Positions 50,824 to 60,099 of a stretch of DNA of 64,000 bases are shown here, in pieces. The position numbers and the translations under genes are program-made. Every line of letters starts with the position of its first letter. Positions within the stretch are counted from its first letter, which is position 1. Origin of the DNA: Chitinimonas taiwanensis DSM 18899 (GTDB lineage Bacteria > Pseudomonadota > Gammaproteobacteria > Burkholderiales > Chitinimonadaceae). The stretch covers positions 97,863 to 161,862 of the forward strand of contig NZ_FPKR01000013.1 of assembly GCF_900119825.1 (NCBI RefSeq). Direction: 5' to 3'. The notes beneath the pieces were generated by a model. The model was not told where the DNA came from. It made no database searches and saw only the letters and a program-made list of their open reading frames with translations.

Positions 50824-50859
50824 GGCACAGCGCGCTGGCGGCATGCCGCGCGCTGTGCC
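50824..50859 (-). other. Hairpin between binding-protein and permease genes
   Basis: GGCACAGCGCGC pairs perfectly with GCGCGCTGTGCC around a 12-base loop. Without a T-run it likely stabilises the upstream mRNA, raising binding-protein levels over permease, a common pattern in ABC importer operons. Confidence 0.6.
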
Positions 50860-50868
50860 GGGCAGGGC

Positions 50869-51654
50869 TTAGCCGGCTTGCAGCGGCTTGCTCACATCGC
50901 GTTCAAAATACTTCTTCGACACCTTGGCAAAGCTGCCATCGGCCTTGATCTCGGCCAGCGCCTTGTCCAGCGCGGCACCGAAGGCCGGGTTGCCCTTCAG
51001 ATAGGGAATCGCGCTGCCTTCCACGCTGCCCACCGGTGCGCCGCCCTTGAGTGGCAATTTGGTCTGCTTGATCAGATAGGGAATCAGCAGGCTGTCATTG
51101 AGCGCGGCGTCGACGCGACCCAGAGCCAGGTCCTGCAGGTATTCAGGCGCGCCAGGGTAGGTCTTCACCTCCACGCCATCCACCGCCTTGGCGATATCGG
51201 CGTAATTGCTGCCCTGCCCCACGCCGAGCTTCTTGCCTTTCAGATCAGTCAGGCCCTTGAAGTTGCGCGTCTCGTTCTTGCGCACGATCAGCTGAGCACT
51301 CGATAGCGTATAGGGCTGGCTAAAGTCGAAGATTTCGCGGCGCTTATCGGTGGCGGCCACCTGGTTGAGGATGATGTCGAACTTGCCTGCCTGCAGGCCG
51401 GCCAGGATGCCGCTCCATTCGCTGGTGACGAACTCGGGCTTGAGCTTGAGCTTCTGCGCCAGCAGTTTGCCGATCTCGACCTCGAAGCCATCGAGCTCGC
51501 CCTTGGCATTCTTGAAGTTGAACGGCGGATAAGTGCCTTCCACGGCAATCTTCAGCGTACCGCGTGCCTTCACGGTATCGAGCAGGTCGGCAGCGGAGAC
51601 ACTGGTACCGATGGCAAGGGCAAGGATGGCAGTCAGGAAAGTGCGTTTTTGCAT
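50869..51654 (-). CDS. Periplasmic amino-acid (cystine-type) substrate-binding protein
   Basis: The 261-residue product has a signal peptide (AILALAIGTSVSA) and an SBP_bac_3 fold (LKIAVEGTYPPFNFKNAKGELDGFEVEIGKLLA, DIILNQVAATDKRREIFDFSQPY, AALNDSLL). It resembles cystine/cysteine-binding proteins of the FliY/TcyJ type. The operon with transsulfuration enzymes supports a sulfur amino acid ligand. Confidence 0.9.
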   Translation of the reverse strand: MQKRTFLTAILALAIGTSVSAADLLDTVKARGTLKIAVEGTYPPFNFKNAKGELDGFEVEIGKLLAQKLKLKPEFVTSEWSGILAGLQAGKFDIILNQVAATDKRREIFDFSQPYTLSSAQLIVRKNETRNFKGLTDLKGKKLGVGQGSNYADIAKAVDGVEVKTYPGAPEYLQDLALGRVDAALNDSLLIPYLIKQTKLPLKGGAPVGSVEGSAIPYLKGNPAFGAALDKALAEIKADGSFAKVSKKYFERDVSKPLQAG

Positions 51655-51690
51655 GGTTGTTCTCTCTTGTTGGCAAGCATTGGGGGGAGT

Positions 51691-52845
51691 TCAGATTGCA
51701 GCGAAGCCGGCCTGCAGGTCGGCGATCAGATCATCGATATGTTCAACGCCAACCGAGAGGCGCAACAAGTTGGGACTTACCCCGCGCCGCAAGCGGTCGG
51801 CTTCCGGTATCGAGGCATGGGTCATCGCCCAGGGTAGATTGAGCAGGCTTTCCACCCCGCCCAGGCTTTCAGCCAGGGTGAACAGTTGCAGCGCGGCGAT
51901 GAAGCGCCGCACGCCCGCCTCGTCCGCCTTCAGCCAGACGCTGACCACACCTCCGACCCCCCGCTTGAACTGGCGCTGGGCTAATGCGTATTGCGGGTGG
52001 CTGGGCAGCAGCGGGTAGGCCACTTTCTCGACGGCGGCCTGACCCTCCAGCCACTGGGCAATACCCAGCGCATTGCTGCTATGACGTTGCATGCGCAGCG
52101 CCAGGGTGCGCAGGCCACGCAGAGCCAGGAAGCTGGAGAACGGGTCGAGCACGCCACCCACCGCGTTCTGCAGATAGCCGAGCCGCTCGGCCAGTTCAGG
52201 GGTGCGCACGATGGCCGCACCACCGATCACATCGGAGTGACCGTTGAGGAATTTGGTCACCGAATGGATGACGATATCGGCGCCGTAATCCAGTGGGCGC
52301 AGCAGATAAGGCGTGGAGAAGGTCGCATCCACCACCACCAGTGCGCCCACCGCATGGGCGGCCTCGACCACGGCGGCTAGGTCGGCTACTTTCAGCAGCG
52401 GATTGGTGGGGATTTCCAACCACACCAATTGGGTGGCCGGAGTAATGGCCGCACGCAGCGCAGCAATATCATCGGGTGCCACATAGCGGGTCTTAAGGCC
52501 AGCACTGCGATTGCGTACTTTCTCGAACAGGCGCCAGGCACCGCCGTACAGATCGTCCAGCGCGACGATCTCGCTGCCGGCGTCGAGCAGTTCCAGCACC
52601 GTGGACATGGCGGCCAGGCCCGAGGCAAACGCGAAACCGGCTACGCCGCCTTCCAGTTCAGCCAGCGCCTTCTCAAATGCCGCACGCGTCGGGTTGCCGC
52701 TGCGCGCATATTCATAGCCGCGGTGCTGGCCCGGCGCATCCTGCGCATAGGTCGAGCTGGTATAGATGGGCGGCATGACCGCGCCGGTTGCATCGGGCTG
52801 ATAGCCGGCATGGACGCCCAAGGTGTCGAGATGAAGTTGGCTCAT
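51691..52845 (-). CDS. Cystathionine gamma-synthase/lyase family PLP enzyme
   Basis: The 384-residue product has the Cys/Met-metabolism PLP block with the active-site Lys in SVTKFLNGHSDVIGGA, FSTPYLLRPLDYGAD, and the N-terminal YEYARSGNPTRAAFEKALAELEGG. With cystathionine beta-synthase immediately upstream it most likely acts as cystathionine gamma-lyase in reverse transsulfuration, making cysteine from homocysteine. Gamma-synthase or beta-lyase activity cannot be excluded from sequence. Confidence 0.9.
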   Translation of the reverse strand: MSQLHLDTLGVHAGYQPDATGAVMPPIYTSSTYAQDAPGQHRGYEYARSGNPTRAAFEKALAELEGGVAGFAFASGLAAMSTVLELLDAGSEIVALDDLYGGAWRLFEKVRNRSAGLKTRYVAPDDIAALRAAITPATQLVWLEIPTNPLLKVADLAAVVEAAHAVGALVVVDATFSTPYLLRPLDYGADIVIHSVTKFLNGHSDVIGGAAIVRTPELAERLGYLQNAVGGVLDPFSSFLALRGLRTLALRMQRHSSNALGIAQWLEGQAAVEKVAYPLLPSHPQYALAQRQFKRGVGGVVSVWLKADEAGVRRFIAALQLFTLAESLGGVESLLNLPWAMTHASIPEADRLRRGVSPNLLRLSVGVEHIDDLIADLQAGFAAI

Positions 52846-52853
52846 CGGTGTTC

Positions 52854-54221
52854 CTAACGTAGGCGCTGGCGCCAGTGGTTAATCAGGTCGGATTGGGTGA
52901 TCAGGCCAAGGAATCGGCCGTGCTCGACCACGATGGCCACCAAGCCCTCATTGAAGATGCGTAGCAGCTTTTCGGTGCTGTCGCCCGGAGAGAGGACTTC
53001 CAGCTCGGTGCTCATCGCCTTGCGCACCGGCAGGCGGAAGTTCTCCGGCTCGTCGTGCACGGCCAGCAAGAGATCCCACTCATCGATCAGGCCCACCACC
53101 TCGCTACCGTCCAGCAGCACCGGCAGCTGCGAGACATCATGGCGGCGCATGCGCGCATACACATCGGCCAGGGTCTCGTCCGGGCGGCAGAACACGGTGG
53201 CGCCCAGATCATGGCGGCGAGTGATCAGATCGCTGAGATCGCCCTGCTGCGGGTAATGCTTGAGGCCCTGGTCAATCAGCCAGCCTTCGTTGTACTGCTT
53301 GGACAGATATTTATTGCCGCTGTCGCAGACGAAAGTCACCACACGCTTCGGGCTGGTCTGGGCGCGACAGTAGCGCAGCGCGGCGGCCACCAGGGTGCCG
53401 CTGCTCGATCCGGCCAGGATGCCTTCCTTTTCCAGCAGCAGGCGCGCGGTGGCGATGCTTTCCTCATCATCGATGCGGTAGGCTCGTCCGACTGCGCTGA
53501 AATCGGCCTGCGGTGGCACGAAGTCCTCACCGATGCCTTCCACGCGCCAGCTGCCGGCCTCGCCATAGCTGCCGGTTTCCACATAGTCGGCCAGTACTGA
53601 ACCGAGCGGGTCGGCCAGCACGAATTCCACCTGCGGCGCGGCGCGTTTGAAGAAGCGGGTCAGGCCGGTCAGCGTGCCGCTGGAACCGACGCCGACCACC
53701 ACCGCATCGAGCGCATGCGCCATCTGCTGCCAGATTTCCGGCCCAGTGCCGTGCTCGTGCGCGGCCGGGTTGGCCGGGTTATTGAACTGGTCGATATAGA
53801 AGGCGCCCGGTGTTTCCTGGGCCAGGCGGCGTGCGTAATCCTGGTAGTAGAGCGGATGGCCCTTGAGCACATCCGAGCGGGTGATGATGACCTCGGCGCC
53901 GAGTGCCTTCAGATGGGCGATCTTCTCCAGGCTCATCTTGTCCGGCACCACCAGCTTGAGCTGATAGCCCTTGCGCACCGCTACCAGCGCGAGGCCAAGG
54001 CCGGTATTACCGGCGGTGGCCTCGATGATGGTGCCGCCGGGCGCCAGCCGGCCATCGCGCTCGGCCGCCTCGATCATGGTCAACGCGATGCGATCCTTGA
54101 TCGAACCGGCCGGGTTCTGGCTTTCCAGCTTCAGGTAGAGCTCGCACGGCCCGGTATCGAGCTGGCTGAGCTTGACGAGCGGGGTTTGGCCGATCAGGCC
54201 AAGCAGGGGGTCCACAGACAT
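52854..54221 (-). CDS. Cystathionine beta-synthase with CBS domain pair
   Basis: From ATG 54221 (MSVDPLLGLIGQTPLVKL) the 455-residue enzyme has the PLP Lys in NPAGSIKDRIAL, the phosphate loop GVGSSGTLTG and C-terminal twin CBS domains (about 340-455) for regulation. It condenses serine and homocysteine to cystathionine. The next gene starts 8 bases after its stop. The start at 54266 adds unconserved residues. Confidence 0.93.
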   Translation of the reverse strand: MSVDPLLGLIGQTPLVKLSQLDTGPCELYLKLESQNPAGSIKDRIALTMIEAAERDGRLAPGGTIIEATAGNTGLGLALVAVRKGYQLKLVVPDKMSLEKIAHLKALGAEVIITRSDVLKGHPLYYQDYARRLAQETPGAFYIDQFNNPANPAAHEHGTGPEIWQQMAHALDAVVVGVGSSGTLTGLTRFFKRAAPQVEFVLADPLGSVLADYVETGSYGEAGSWRVEGIGEDFVPPQADFSAVGRAYRIDDEESIATARLLLEKEGILAGSSSGTLVAAALRYCRAQTSPKRVVTFVCDSGNKYLSKQYNEGWLIDQGLKHYPQQGDLSDLITRRHDLGATVFCRPDETLADVYARMRRHDVSQLPVLLDGSEVVGLIDEWDLLLAVHDEPENFRLPVRKAMSTELEVLSPGDSTEKLLRIFNEGLVAIVVEHGRFLGLITQSDLINHWRQRLR

Positions 54222-54759
54222 GGTTTGCCTCGTTGGGGAGATGAGACGGCGTCGGATTGTGTCCAACAGCCTCGAATGGCCCGCATGGTAAGGCAGGGCA
54301 TTTAATCTCGTTTAGTTATTTGAAATTATCTTTATATAACCAGAATAATCTATCACTAGTCCGCCGGACCTGGCCGCAACTATCCGCGCCAGCCTCAAGC
54401 CGCAGCGCGCTACTCACTATTGCAGACCCGCCAGCCCTGCGCTGCGTTCCATACGTCCAGCGCCCGAACTGCCGGTGTCGCGTTACTAATGCCATTTTTG
54501 GTCACATCAGCCGCACATCGCGCGTGCCGCGCATCAGCGCGGCGCCCAGCCAGCCGGCGCGGCGCCGCGCCCGATCAGCTCGGCATGCAAATTGCATATC
54601 GCTGCCGCCAAAACAATACGCGGTCGGCCAGTCTGCCTTCATGGCGGTTTCAGCCAGCCCCGCACCAGCAGCACCCAGGCACAGAAAAATACCGGCGACC
54701 TTCTCAAGGTCAGCCAGGCAGGCGGTACGCCGCAACTGCCCTTTCAGACGGGATACACA
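54222..54759. other. Intergenic region upstream of the CBS operon and ImpA-like gene
   Basis: These 538 bases divide divergent genes. The AT-rich stretch 54300-54358 is the likely promoter of the sulfur operon. The remainder is GC-rich without a convincing gene or RNA. Confidence 0.4.
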
Positions 54760-57504
54760 ATGCACGCACTCTACCGACCACGCTTGCTGGTCTCTACCCT
54801 GCTCCTCGCCCTGCTGGCCGCCTGCGGCGGCGGTGGCGGCGAAGACGGCAGCAAACCCGACAACGGCGGCGGCACAGTTACGCCGCCAGTCAGCAATGCC
54901 ATCGATCAGGCACTGCAAAGCGGCGATGCCAGCGCGCTGAGCGACGCCAATGCGATTGCCATCCGCGCACGCGACTTCACCCAGGGCCTGGTCAACCGCC
55001 AGGCCGGGCTGAGCGCGGCGCTCTACCAGGGCGTGAGCAGCGAATACCAGCCTACCCAGCACAGCCAGTTCGTGCTGCCGGCCAATAGCGAGCTGGCCCA
55101 GCCGCTGATCGTCGGCGATGCCGGACGGACGCTGGCCAGCCTGAGCATTGCCCAGGGTGGGCGTAGCGCCGGCTACGGCATCAATGTGCTCGACCAGTTC
55201 CGCCAGAAGGCCAATGAGGCGCATATGCCCGCCTTCCAGCGCCTGGTCAGCTGGCTGGTGGTCGGCCAGCCGGGCGCCACCCTGCCGGCCAGCATCAATG
55301 TGGCCTGGGCGGGTCTGAACGCCACGAATGGCCTGAACGGCCTGACTGCAGCGAAGATCACCGCCAAGAGCCTCGCCTGCGACCCGATTGCCGAGAACAG
55401 CTGCGGCCAACAGGCCGATCTGATTATTGTTGGTGGCGGCGTGAACGCCGACAGCGGCCTGGAAGCCAAGGTGCGCAACTATCTGAGCGCCGGTAAGCCG
55501 GTGCTTTATCTGCACACCAATGGCTGGGGCGATAGCGCCTCGGGCCAGCAGATGCTGAGCGGCATGGGCCTGGCGCTCGGCCCCTATGCAGGCAATTACT
55601 TCGCGGCCGACAAGGTGGCCGCCAACCGCAGCAGTACCAGCAACCAGGCCAGCCTGAACCAGTTCGGCGCGGTGACCCCGCTGCTGACCCGCCTGGCCAG
55701 CAGTAACTTCCGCAGCGATTACGACTGGAGCAAGTGCACGAACTCGGTGGGCAAGGTTAGCTGCGACAATGTCAGCGATCTGCAGGCCGAGGTGATCACG
55801 CCGGCCGAGCAGGTGCGCGAGCAGATCAATAGCTTCAACCGCGCCGGGCGCAATCTGTTCAGCACCCCGAACACCACCTTGCTGCGCCTGCTCACACTGT
55901 GGGCCGATACCACGCGCAAGGACATCACCTACCCGCTCGACAAGACCAAGCAGCCGGCCGCCTTCCAGCGCGCATTGATCGCCGATGCATGGGTTGCCTA
56001 TGTACGCGCCAAGGGCACGGCCCAGGGCGACCTCGGCACCTATATGGGCAAGACCGTACAGGGCATCACGCCTTCGCAGACCGATGAAACGGTGACGGTG
56101 ACCCTGCCGTCGGAAAGCGGCTTCACCGCGATTGGCCGCTTTGCCCTGCCCGGCCAGACCCTGCAGGTGGAAGTGCTGAATGCCGGCACTGCCACGCTGG
56201 CGCTGCGCCTGAATACCCAGCGCACTGGCTCGACCCGGCTGTGGGCGAATGACGGCTTCAACCGCCCGCGCTACCTGGCCAGCCCCAGCATCAGCCTAAG
56301 CCAGGGCAGCCCACTGCAGCTAAGCAGCCCGTATGGCGGCAATCTGCAGCTGAGCTTCAGCGGCGCCACCCTTGGCCAGCAGGTGCAGCTGCGCCTACGT
56401 GGCGTGGCTCGCCAGCCCTTCCTCGACCTGAGCCAGGGCGGTGACAAGGCCAGCTTCGTGGCCCAGATCAATGCCGGTCAGTTCGACTGGGCCGAGATCA
56501 AGATGCCCGGTGTGGAAGTGCATAGCCGCGTGGACAAGATCAAGACCGTGCTCAAGGACGACTACGGCAATGATATGGACCGCTATCTGGCCGAGATGCG
56601 CACGCTGTTCTTTGAAGATGCCTACCAGCTGGCCGGCTTCGCACTGAGCGGCAAGACCCTGCCCGCCGCGGTGCAGAGCCTATGCAATACGCGCGGCTGG
56701 GACTGCAGCAGCGAGACTGTGCACCGCGTACCGGGCACTCAGCATATCAATGTGGATGCCTATGCCGAATGCGGCGCCGGTTGCTCGGGCAACCCCTATG
56801 ACCAGAGCTGGGGCCTGAACCCGCGCGGCTGGGGCGAGAGCCATGAGCTCGGCCACAATCTGCAGCAAGGCATGCTCAATGTGTATGGTGGACGCAGCGG
56901 TGAGGTGTCGAACAATCTGTTCCCGCTGCACAAGAACTGGCGCGTGCTGCGCGAGCTGGAAGACGACCGCGACCGCGGCCGCATCAACTATCGCTCGGCT
57001 TTCGACATGATCAAGGCAGCACGAGCCGAGGCCGACCCGATCGAAGGCGCCTACCAGCGCATCTGGGGCTCGGATGCCTATGCGGTGCAGAACGGCGAGC
57101 GCATGGCCTTCTATATGCAGTGGGTCCACTACTGGGCCGAGCGCAATGCCGATATTGCCAAGGGCTGGGACATCATCACCCTGCTCTATCTGCATCAGCG
57201 CCAGTTCGCCAAGCTCGATTGGGCCGCCAACAAGGACAAGCTCGGCTACAGCCAGTACGCAAGCCGCCCCTCGGTGGATGGGAATGACAATCTGCTGATC
57301 ACCCTGTCCTTCCTGACCCAGCGCGATCAGCGCGCCACCTTCGACCTGTGGGGCGTGCGCTACTCGGCGACCGCTGCCGCCCAGGTCACCAGCTACGGCT
57401 ACCCGGCCGAGGCCGCGCTGTTCTACGCCAATAGCAGCAGCAACGACCACGCCACGGTGAAGAAGGTCGATATGCTGGCCGCCAACCCGGTCTGGCCGTA
57501 CTAA
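54760..57504 (+). CDS. ImpA-family (M60-like) zinc metalloprotease lipoprotein
   Basis: The 914-residue protein has a lipobox (LLAACGGGGG), a low-complexity Gly linker, a large N-terminal region of the ImpA type (DLIIVGGGVNADSGLEAKVRNYLSAGKPVLYLHTNGWG), and an M60-like domain with zinc motif HELGH (His695, His699) in GESHELGHNLQQGM. A Cys-rich stretch (NVDAYAECGAGCSG) precedes it. The Pseudomonas ImpA protease cleaves O-glycosylated host surface proteins. A mucin-type substrate is inferred, not shown. ATG 54760 is chosen because the signal peptide begins there. Confidence 0.88.
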   Translation: MHALYRPRLLVSTLLLALLAACGGGGGEDGSKPDNGGGTVTPPVSNAIDQALQSGDASALSDANAIAIRARDFTQGLVNRQAGLSAALYQGVSSEYQPTQHSQFVLPANSELAQPLIVGDAGRTLASLSIAQGGRSAGYGINVLDQFRQKANEAHMPAFQRLVSWLVVGQPGATLPASINVAWAGLNATNGLNGLTAAKITAKSLACDPIAENSCGQQADLIIVGGGVNADSGLEAKVRNYLSAGKPVLYLHTNGWGDSASGQQMLSGMGLALGPYAGNYFAADKVAANRSSTSNQASLNQFGAVTPLLTRLASSNFRSDYDWSKCTNSVGKVSCDNVSDLQAEVITPAEQVREQINSFNRAGRNLFSTPNTTLLRLLTLWADTTRKDITYPLDKTKQPAAFQRALIADAWVAYVRAKGTAQGDLGTYMGKTVQGITPSQTDETVTVTLPSESGFTAIGRFALPGQTLQVEVLNAGTATLALRLNTQRTGSTRLWANDGFNRPRYLASPSISLSQGSPLQLSSPYGGNLQLSFSGATLGQQVQLRLRGVARQPFLDLSQGGDKASFVAQINAGQFDWAEIKMPGVEVHSRVDKIKTVLKDDYGNDMDRYLAEMRTLFFEDAYQLAGFALSGKTLPAAVQSLCNTRGWDCSSETVHRVPGTQHINVDAYAECGAGCSGNPYDQSWGLNPRGWGESHELGHNLQQGMLNVYGGRSGEVSNNLFPLHKNWRVLRELEDDRDRGRINYRSAFDMIKAARAEADPIEGAYQRIWGSDAYAVQNGERMAFYMQWVHYWAERNADIAKGWDIITLLYLHQRQFAKLDWAANKDKLGYSQYASRPSVDGNDNLLITLSFLTQRDQRATFDLWGVRYSATAAAQVTSYGYPAEAALFYANSSSNDHATVKKVDMLAANPVWPY

Positions 57505-57520
57505 GCCAGGCGGGAACCCC

Positions 57521-57564
57521 TCAGGGCGGCGCCGGTCTGTAGATCGGCGCCGCCCTGAATGTTT
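57521..57564 (+). terminator. Terminator after the metalloprotease gene
   Basis: TCAGGGCGGCGCCG pairs perfectly with CGGCGCCGCCCTGA (57521-57534 and 57545-57558), followed by ATGTTTTC. Confidence 0.75.
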
Positions 57565-57654
57565 TCATGGCGCGGCCCGCGCCGCATCTTTCCAGCACAG
57601 CTGCAATACAAAACGTGTACAAGGGATAAGCGCCCCGCTTCGAAAGCCAGCACC

Positions 57655-57858
57655 ATGCCGTATACGCCAGCCCCCGCCCCACTGCCCTGCCCGCGCTGCC
57701 AGGGCGATACCTTCCGCATCCCGCGCAATCTGCTCGACCGACTGATCAGCCGCTTCGTGCTGGTGCACCGCTATCGCTGTCACTCATTGCGCTGTGGCTG
57801 GGAAGGCCGCGTGCGTGTGAGCGCCCCGGCTTTACGCAAGGCTAGCAAATCGGCCTGA
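57655..57858 (+). CDS. Small zinc-ribbon-like protein
   Basis: The 67-residue product has CPRC near residue 12 and YRCHSLRCGWEG later, giving four potential zinc ligands. The layout is like a small zinc-ribbon protein. It is convergent with the glutamine synthetase-like gene. Function unknown. Confidence 0.6.
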   Translation: MPYTPAPAPLPCPRCQGDTFRIPRNLLDRLISRFVLVHRYRCHSLRCGWEGRVRVSAPALRKASKSA

Positions 57859-57869
57859 GCGGCCAGACC

Positions 57870-59201
57870 CTAGACCTGCGGCAGCAGGTAGCGGCGCTCC
57901 CAGGCGCTGATCTCGCGCAGATAGCTGTCGTACTCCAAACCCTTGACCGATAGATAGGCGCGCACGAAATCCGCGCCCATGAGACGTGCGGCCGAGCTGC
58001 TCTGCGCCATCTGCGCATGGGCCTCGACAAAGGTGCGTGCCAGGCCATGTGCATGGTCGTAGCCATTGCCGGTAATCGGCGCGCTAGGGCTCAGTTTTTC
58101 CTGCATGCCAGCCAGGCCCGCCGCCAGCGTGGCGGCAATCGCCAGATAGGGGTTGGCATCGGCACCGGCAATGCGGTTTTCCACCCGCCGCGCGGCCGGG
58201 CTGCTGTTCGGCACGCGCAGGCCGGCGGTGCGGTTGTCGTAACCCCATTCCAGATTGATCGGCGCCTGACTACCGCTCACATAACGGCGATAGGCATTCA
58301 CGGTCGGTGCGTAGATCAGCATCAGCTCGCGCGTATAAGCCTGCAGGCCGCCGATATAGTGGAGAAAGCGCTCGCTGGCGCTGCCATCGGCCAGGGTGAA
58401 GATGTTCTGCCCATCGGCATCCACCACGCTCTGGTGCAGATGCATGGAGCTGCCCGCCTCGCCCGCCATCGGCTTGGCCATGAACACCGCGTTCAGGCCA
58501 TGCTTGAGCGCAATCTCCTTGGCCGCATACTTGAACAGGAAGGCCTGGTCGGCCACCGCCAGCGGGTCGCCATGCATGAGGTTGATCTCGTACTGGGTGG
58601 TGCCCACCTCATGTATCCAGGTATCACCGCCTATGCCCAGCGCATCGAGGGCGGCATGGAACTCGTCCCAGAACGGCGCCAACTCATTGAGCATATTCAG
58701 GCTGAAGGCCGACTGACCGACCTCGGCACGCCCGCCGCGCCCCTTGGGTGGCTGCAAGGGCTGAGCCGGGTCGAGATTGGCGGCGGTCAGGTAGAACTCG
58801 ATCTCGGGCGCCACCACCGCGCTCAAGCCCAGCTCGGCATAGCGGGCCAGCACCAGCTTGAGCACCGAACGCGGCGCGAATGCGCACAGCTCGCCGCTTA
58901 GCTCCACGCAGTCGTGCACGGCCAGATAGCGCGGCACGCTGCTCCAGGGCACGCGCTTGAGCGTGCGCAGATCGGGCAGCAGGCGCACATCCGGGTCTTC
59001 GTCGGGGAAGATCGGGTCGTAGGAATACTCGCCCGTCACGCACTGCATGGGAATCGCCTGGGCGATGCGCAGTTCATTGCCCTTGGCAAAGCTGGCCGCC
59101 GGCATCAGCTTGCCGCGCGGATAGCCCGACACATCGGGGAACAGGCACTCCACATCGCGCACCCCTTCGCGCAGAAAACGTTCGGCAAGCTCGGCATTCA
59201 T
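57870..59201 (-). CDS. Glutamine synthetase family protein (PuuA-like gamma-glutamyl ligase)
   Basis: The 443-residue product has GS-type blocks: APEIEFYL, GEAGSSMHLHQSV (the His of the ATP/Mg site), NSSPAARRVENRIAGADANPYLAIAATLAAGLAGM. It lacks the adenylylation Tyr context of GlnA and matches the gamma-glutamylputrescine synthetase branch used in polyamine breakdown. The GGAGGA upstream of ATG 59201 decides the start. No other puu genes are adjacent, so the substrate is uncertain. Confidence 0.85.
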   Translation of the reverse strand: MNAELAERFLREGVRDVECLFPDVSGYPRGKLMPAASFAKGNELRIAQAIPMQCVTGEYSYDPIFPDEDPDVRLLPDLRTLKRVPWSSVPRYLAVHDCVELSGELCAFAPRSVLKLVLARYAELGLSAVVAPEIEFYLTAANLDPAQPLQPPKGRGGRAEVGQSAFSLNMLNELAPFWDEFHAALDALGIGGDTWIHEVGTTQYEINLMHGDPLAVADQAFLFKYAAKEIALKHGLNAVFMAKPMAGEAGSSMHLHQSVVDADGQNIFTLADGSASERFLHYIGGLQAYTRELMLIYAPTVNAYRRYVSGSQAPINLEWGYDNRTAGLRVPNSSPAARRVENRIAGADANPYLAIAATLAAGLAGMQEKLSPSAPITGNGYDHAHGLARTFVEAHAQMAQSSSAARLMGADFVRAYLSVKGLEYDSYLREISAWERRYLLPQV

Positions 59202-59277
59202 GGTCGCATCCTCCTGCATTTGGCCAGCCCGCATGATACGTGCGGGCAAGCGCCCTGCGCGTGCCGTATCGCCATCC

Positions 59278-60099
59278 TTAGCGCGCGGCTAAGGCCTGGC
59301 GCAAAGCACGCAAGGGATGCAGCGCCGCGCTACGGCTCGCTTCGCGAGCGGGCAGCAGATGATCGGCCAACGCGCCCAGGCCACCGGGCTGCGCATCCAG
59401 GCGTGCCATCAGGCCGTCCAGATCATTCAACTGTCCGAGCGCGCCTTGTGTGGCCCCGGCCAAGCGCGCCAGACGTAGCGCATCGGGTAGCTGCGGATAG
59501 CTTTCCAGCAGATAGCGCAGGCGCTTGCAATCGAGGCGCAGCGCATGCCAATCGCGGGCCTCGGCCAGCGTGCGGCGTGGATGTTGCAAGCGCGCCAGGA
59601 TGCGCGCAGCCAGACGCGCCTGCTGACGGCGCAGGCGAGGCTCGAAATCCGCGCCTTGCCCGTGCAGCAAGGCTCGCGCGCCATTACGCACCAGCCACAA
59701 TGCCGCCTCAGCCCTGGGCTGCCCGAGTTGGGCGAGCCAGGCCTGGCGTTGCCGGGCCAGCTCGATCGCGTTCAGCCACTGCAGCGCCGGTGCCAGACCC
59801 GCGTGATCGGGCGGCAGCAGGCTGCGCAGTAGTTCGGCCTGCACATCGGCCTCGCGCAGCGGGTTGCTCGCCCGTATCAACTGCTGCCAGCAGGCCAGCG
59901 CCAGCCCCAGGCGCTCGGGCGAATCACTGCGCAGCCAGGGTCGCAACATGCTGCGCAGCGCACGCATGGCCACGCGCAAGGCATGCAGGGCCTGCGCATC
60001 TTGCGGCTGGGCTAGGCAGGCGTGCCGCGCCGCCAGCAGCTGGCTCAGTAGCTGCATCAGCTGCTGCTCGGCCTGGGTGGCGGCGTGGTGCATCTTCAT
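59278..60099 (-). CDS. CHAD domain protein
   Basis: The 273-residue helical product has the CHAD pattern of conserved His, Arg and Lys (HALRVAMRALRSMLR, DWHALRLDCKRLRYLLE) that binds polyphosphate. Its start overlaps the cyclase stop by 4 bases, so it is cotranscribed with a diguanylate cyclase. A link between polyphosphate and c-di-GMP is inference from this pairing. Confidence 0.85.
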   Translation of the reverse strand: MKMHHAATQAEQQLMQLLSQLLAARHACLAQPQDAQALHALRVAMRALRSMLRPWLRSDSPERLGLALACWQQLIRASNPLREADVQAELLRSLLPPDHAGLAPALQWLNAIELARQRQAWLAQLGQPRAEAALWLVRNGARALLHGQGADFEPRLRRQQARLAARILARLQHPRRTLAEARDWHALRLDCKRLRYLLESYPQLPDALRLARLAGATQGALGQLNDLDGLMARLDAQPGGLGALADHLLPAREASRSAALHPLRALRQALAAR

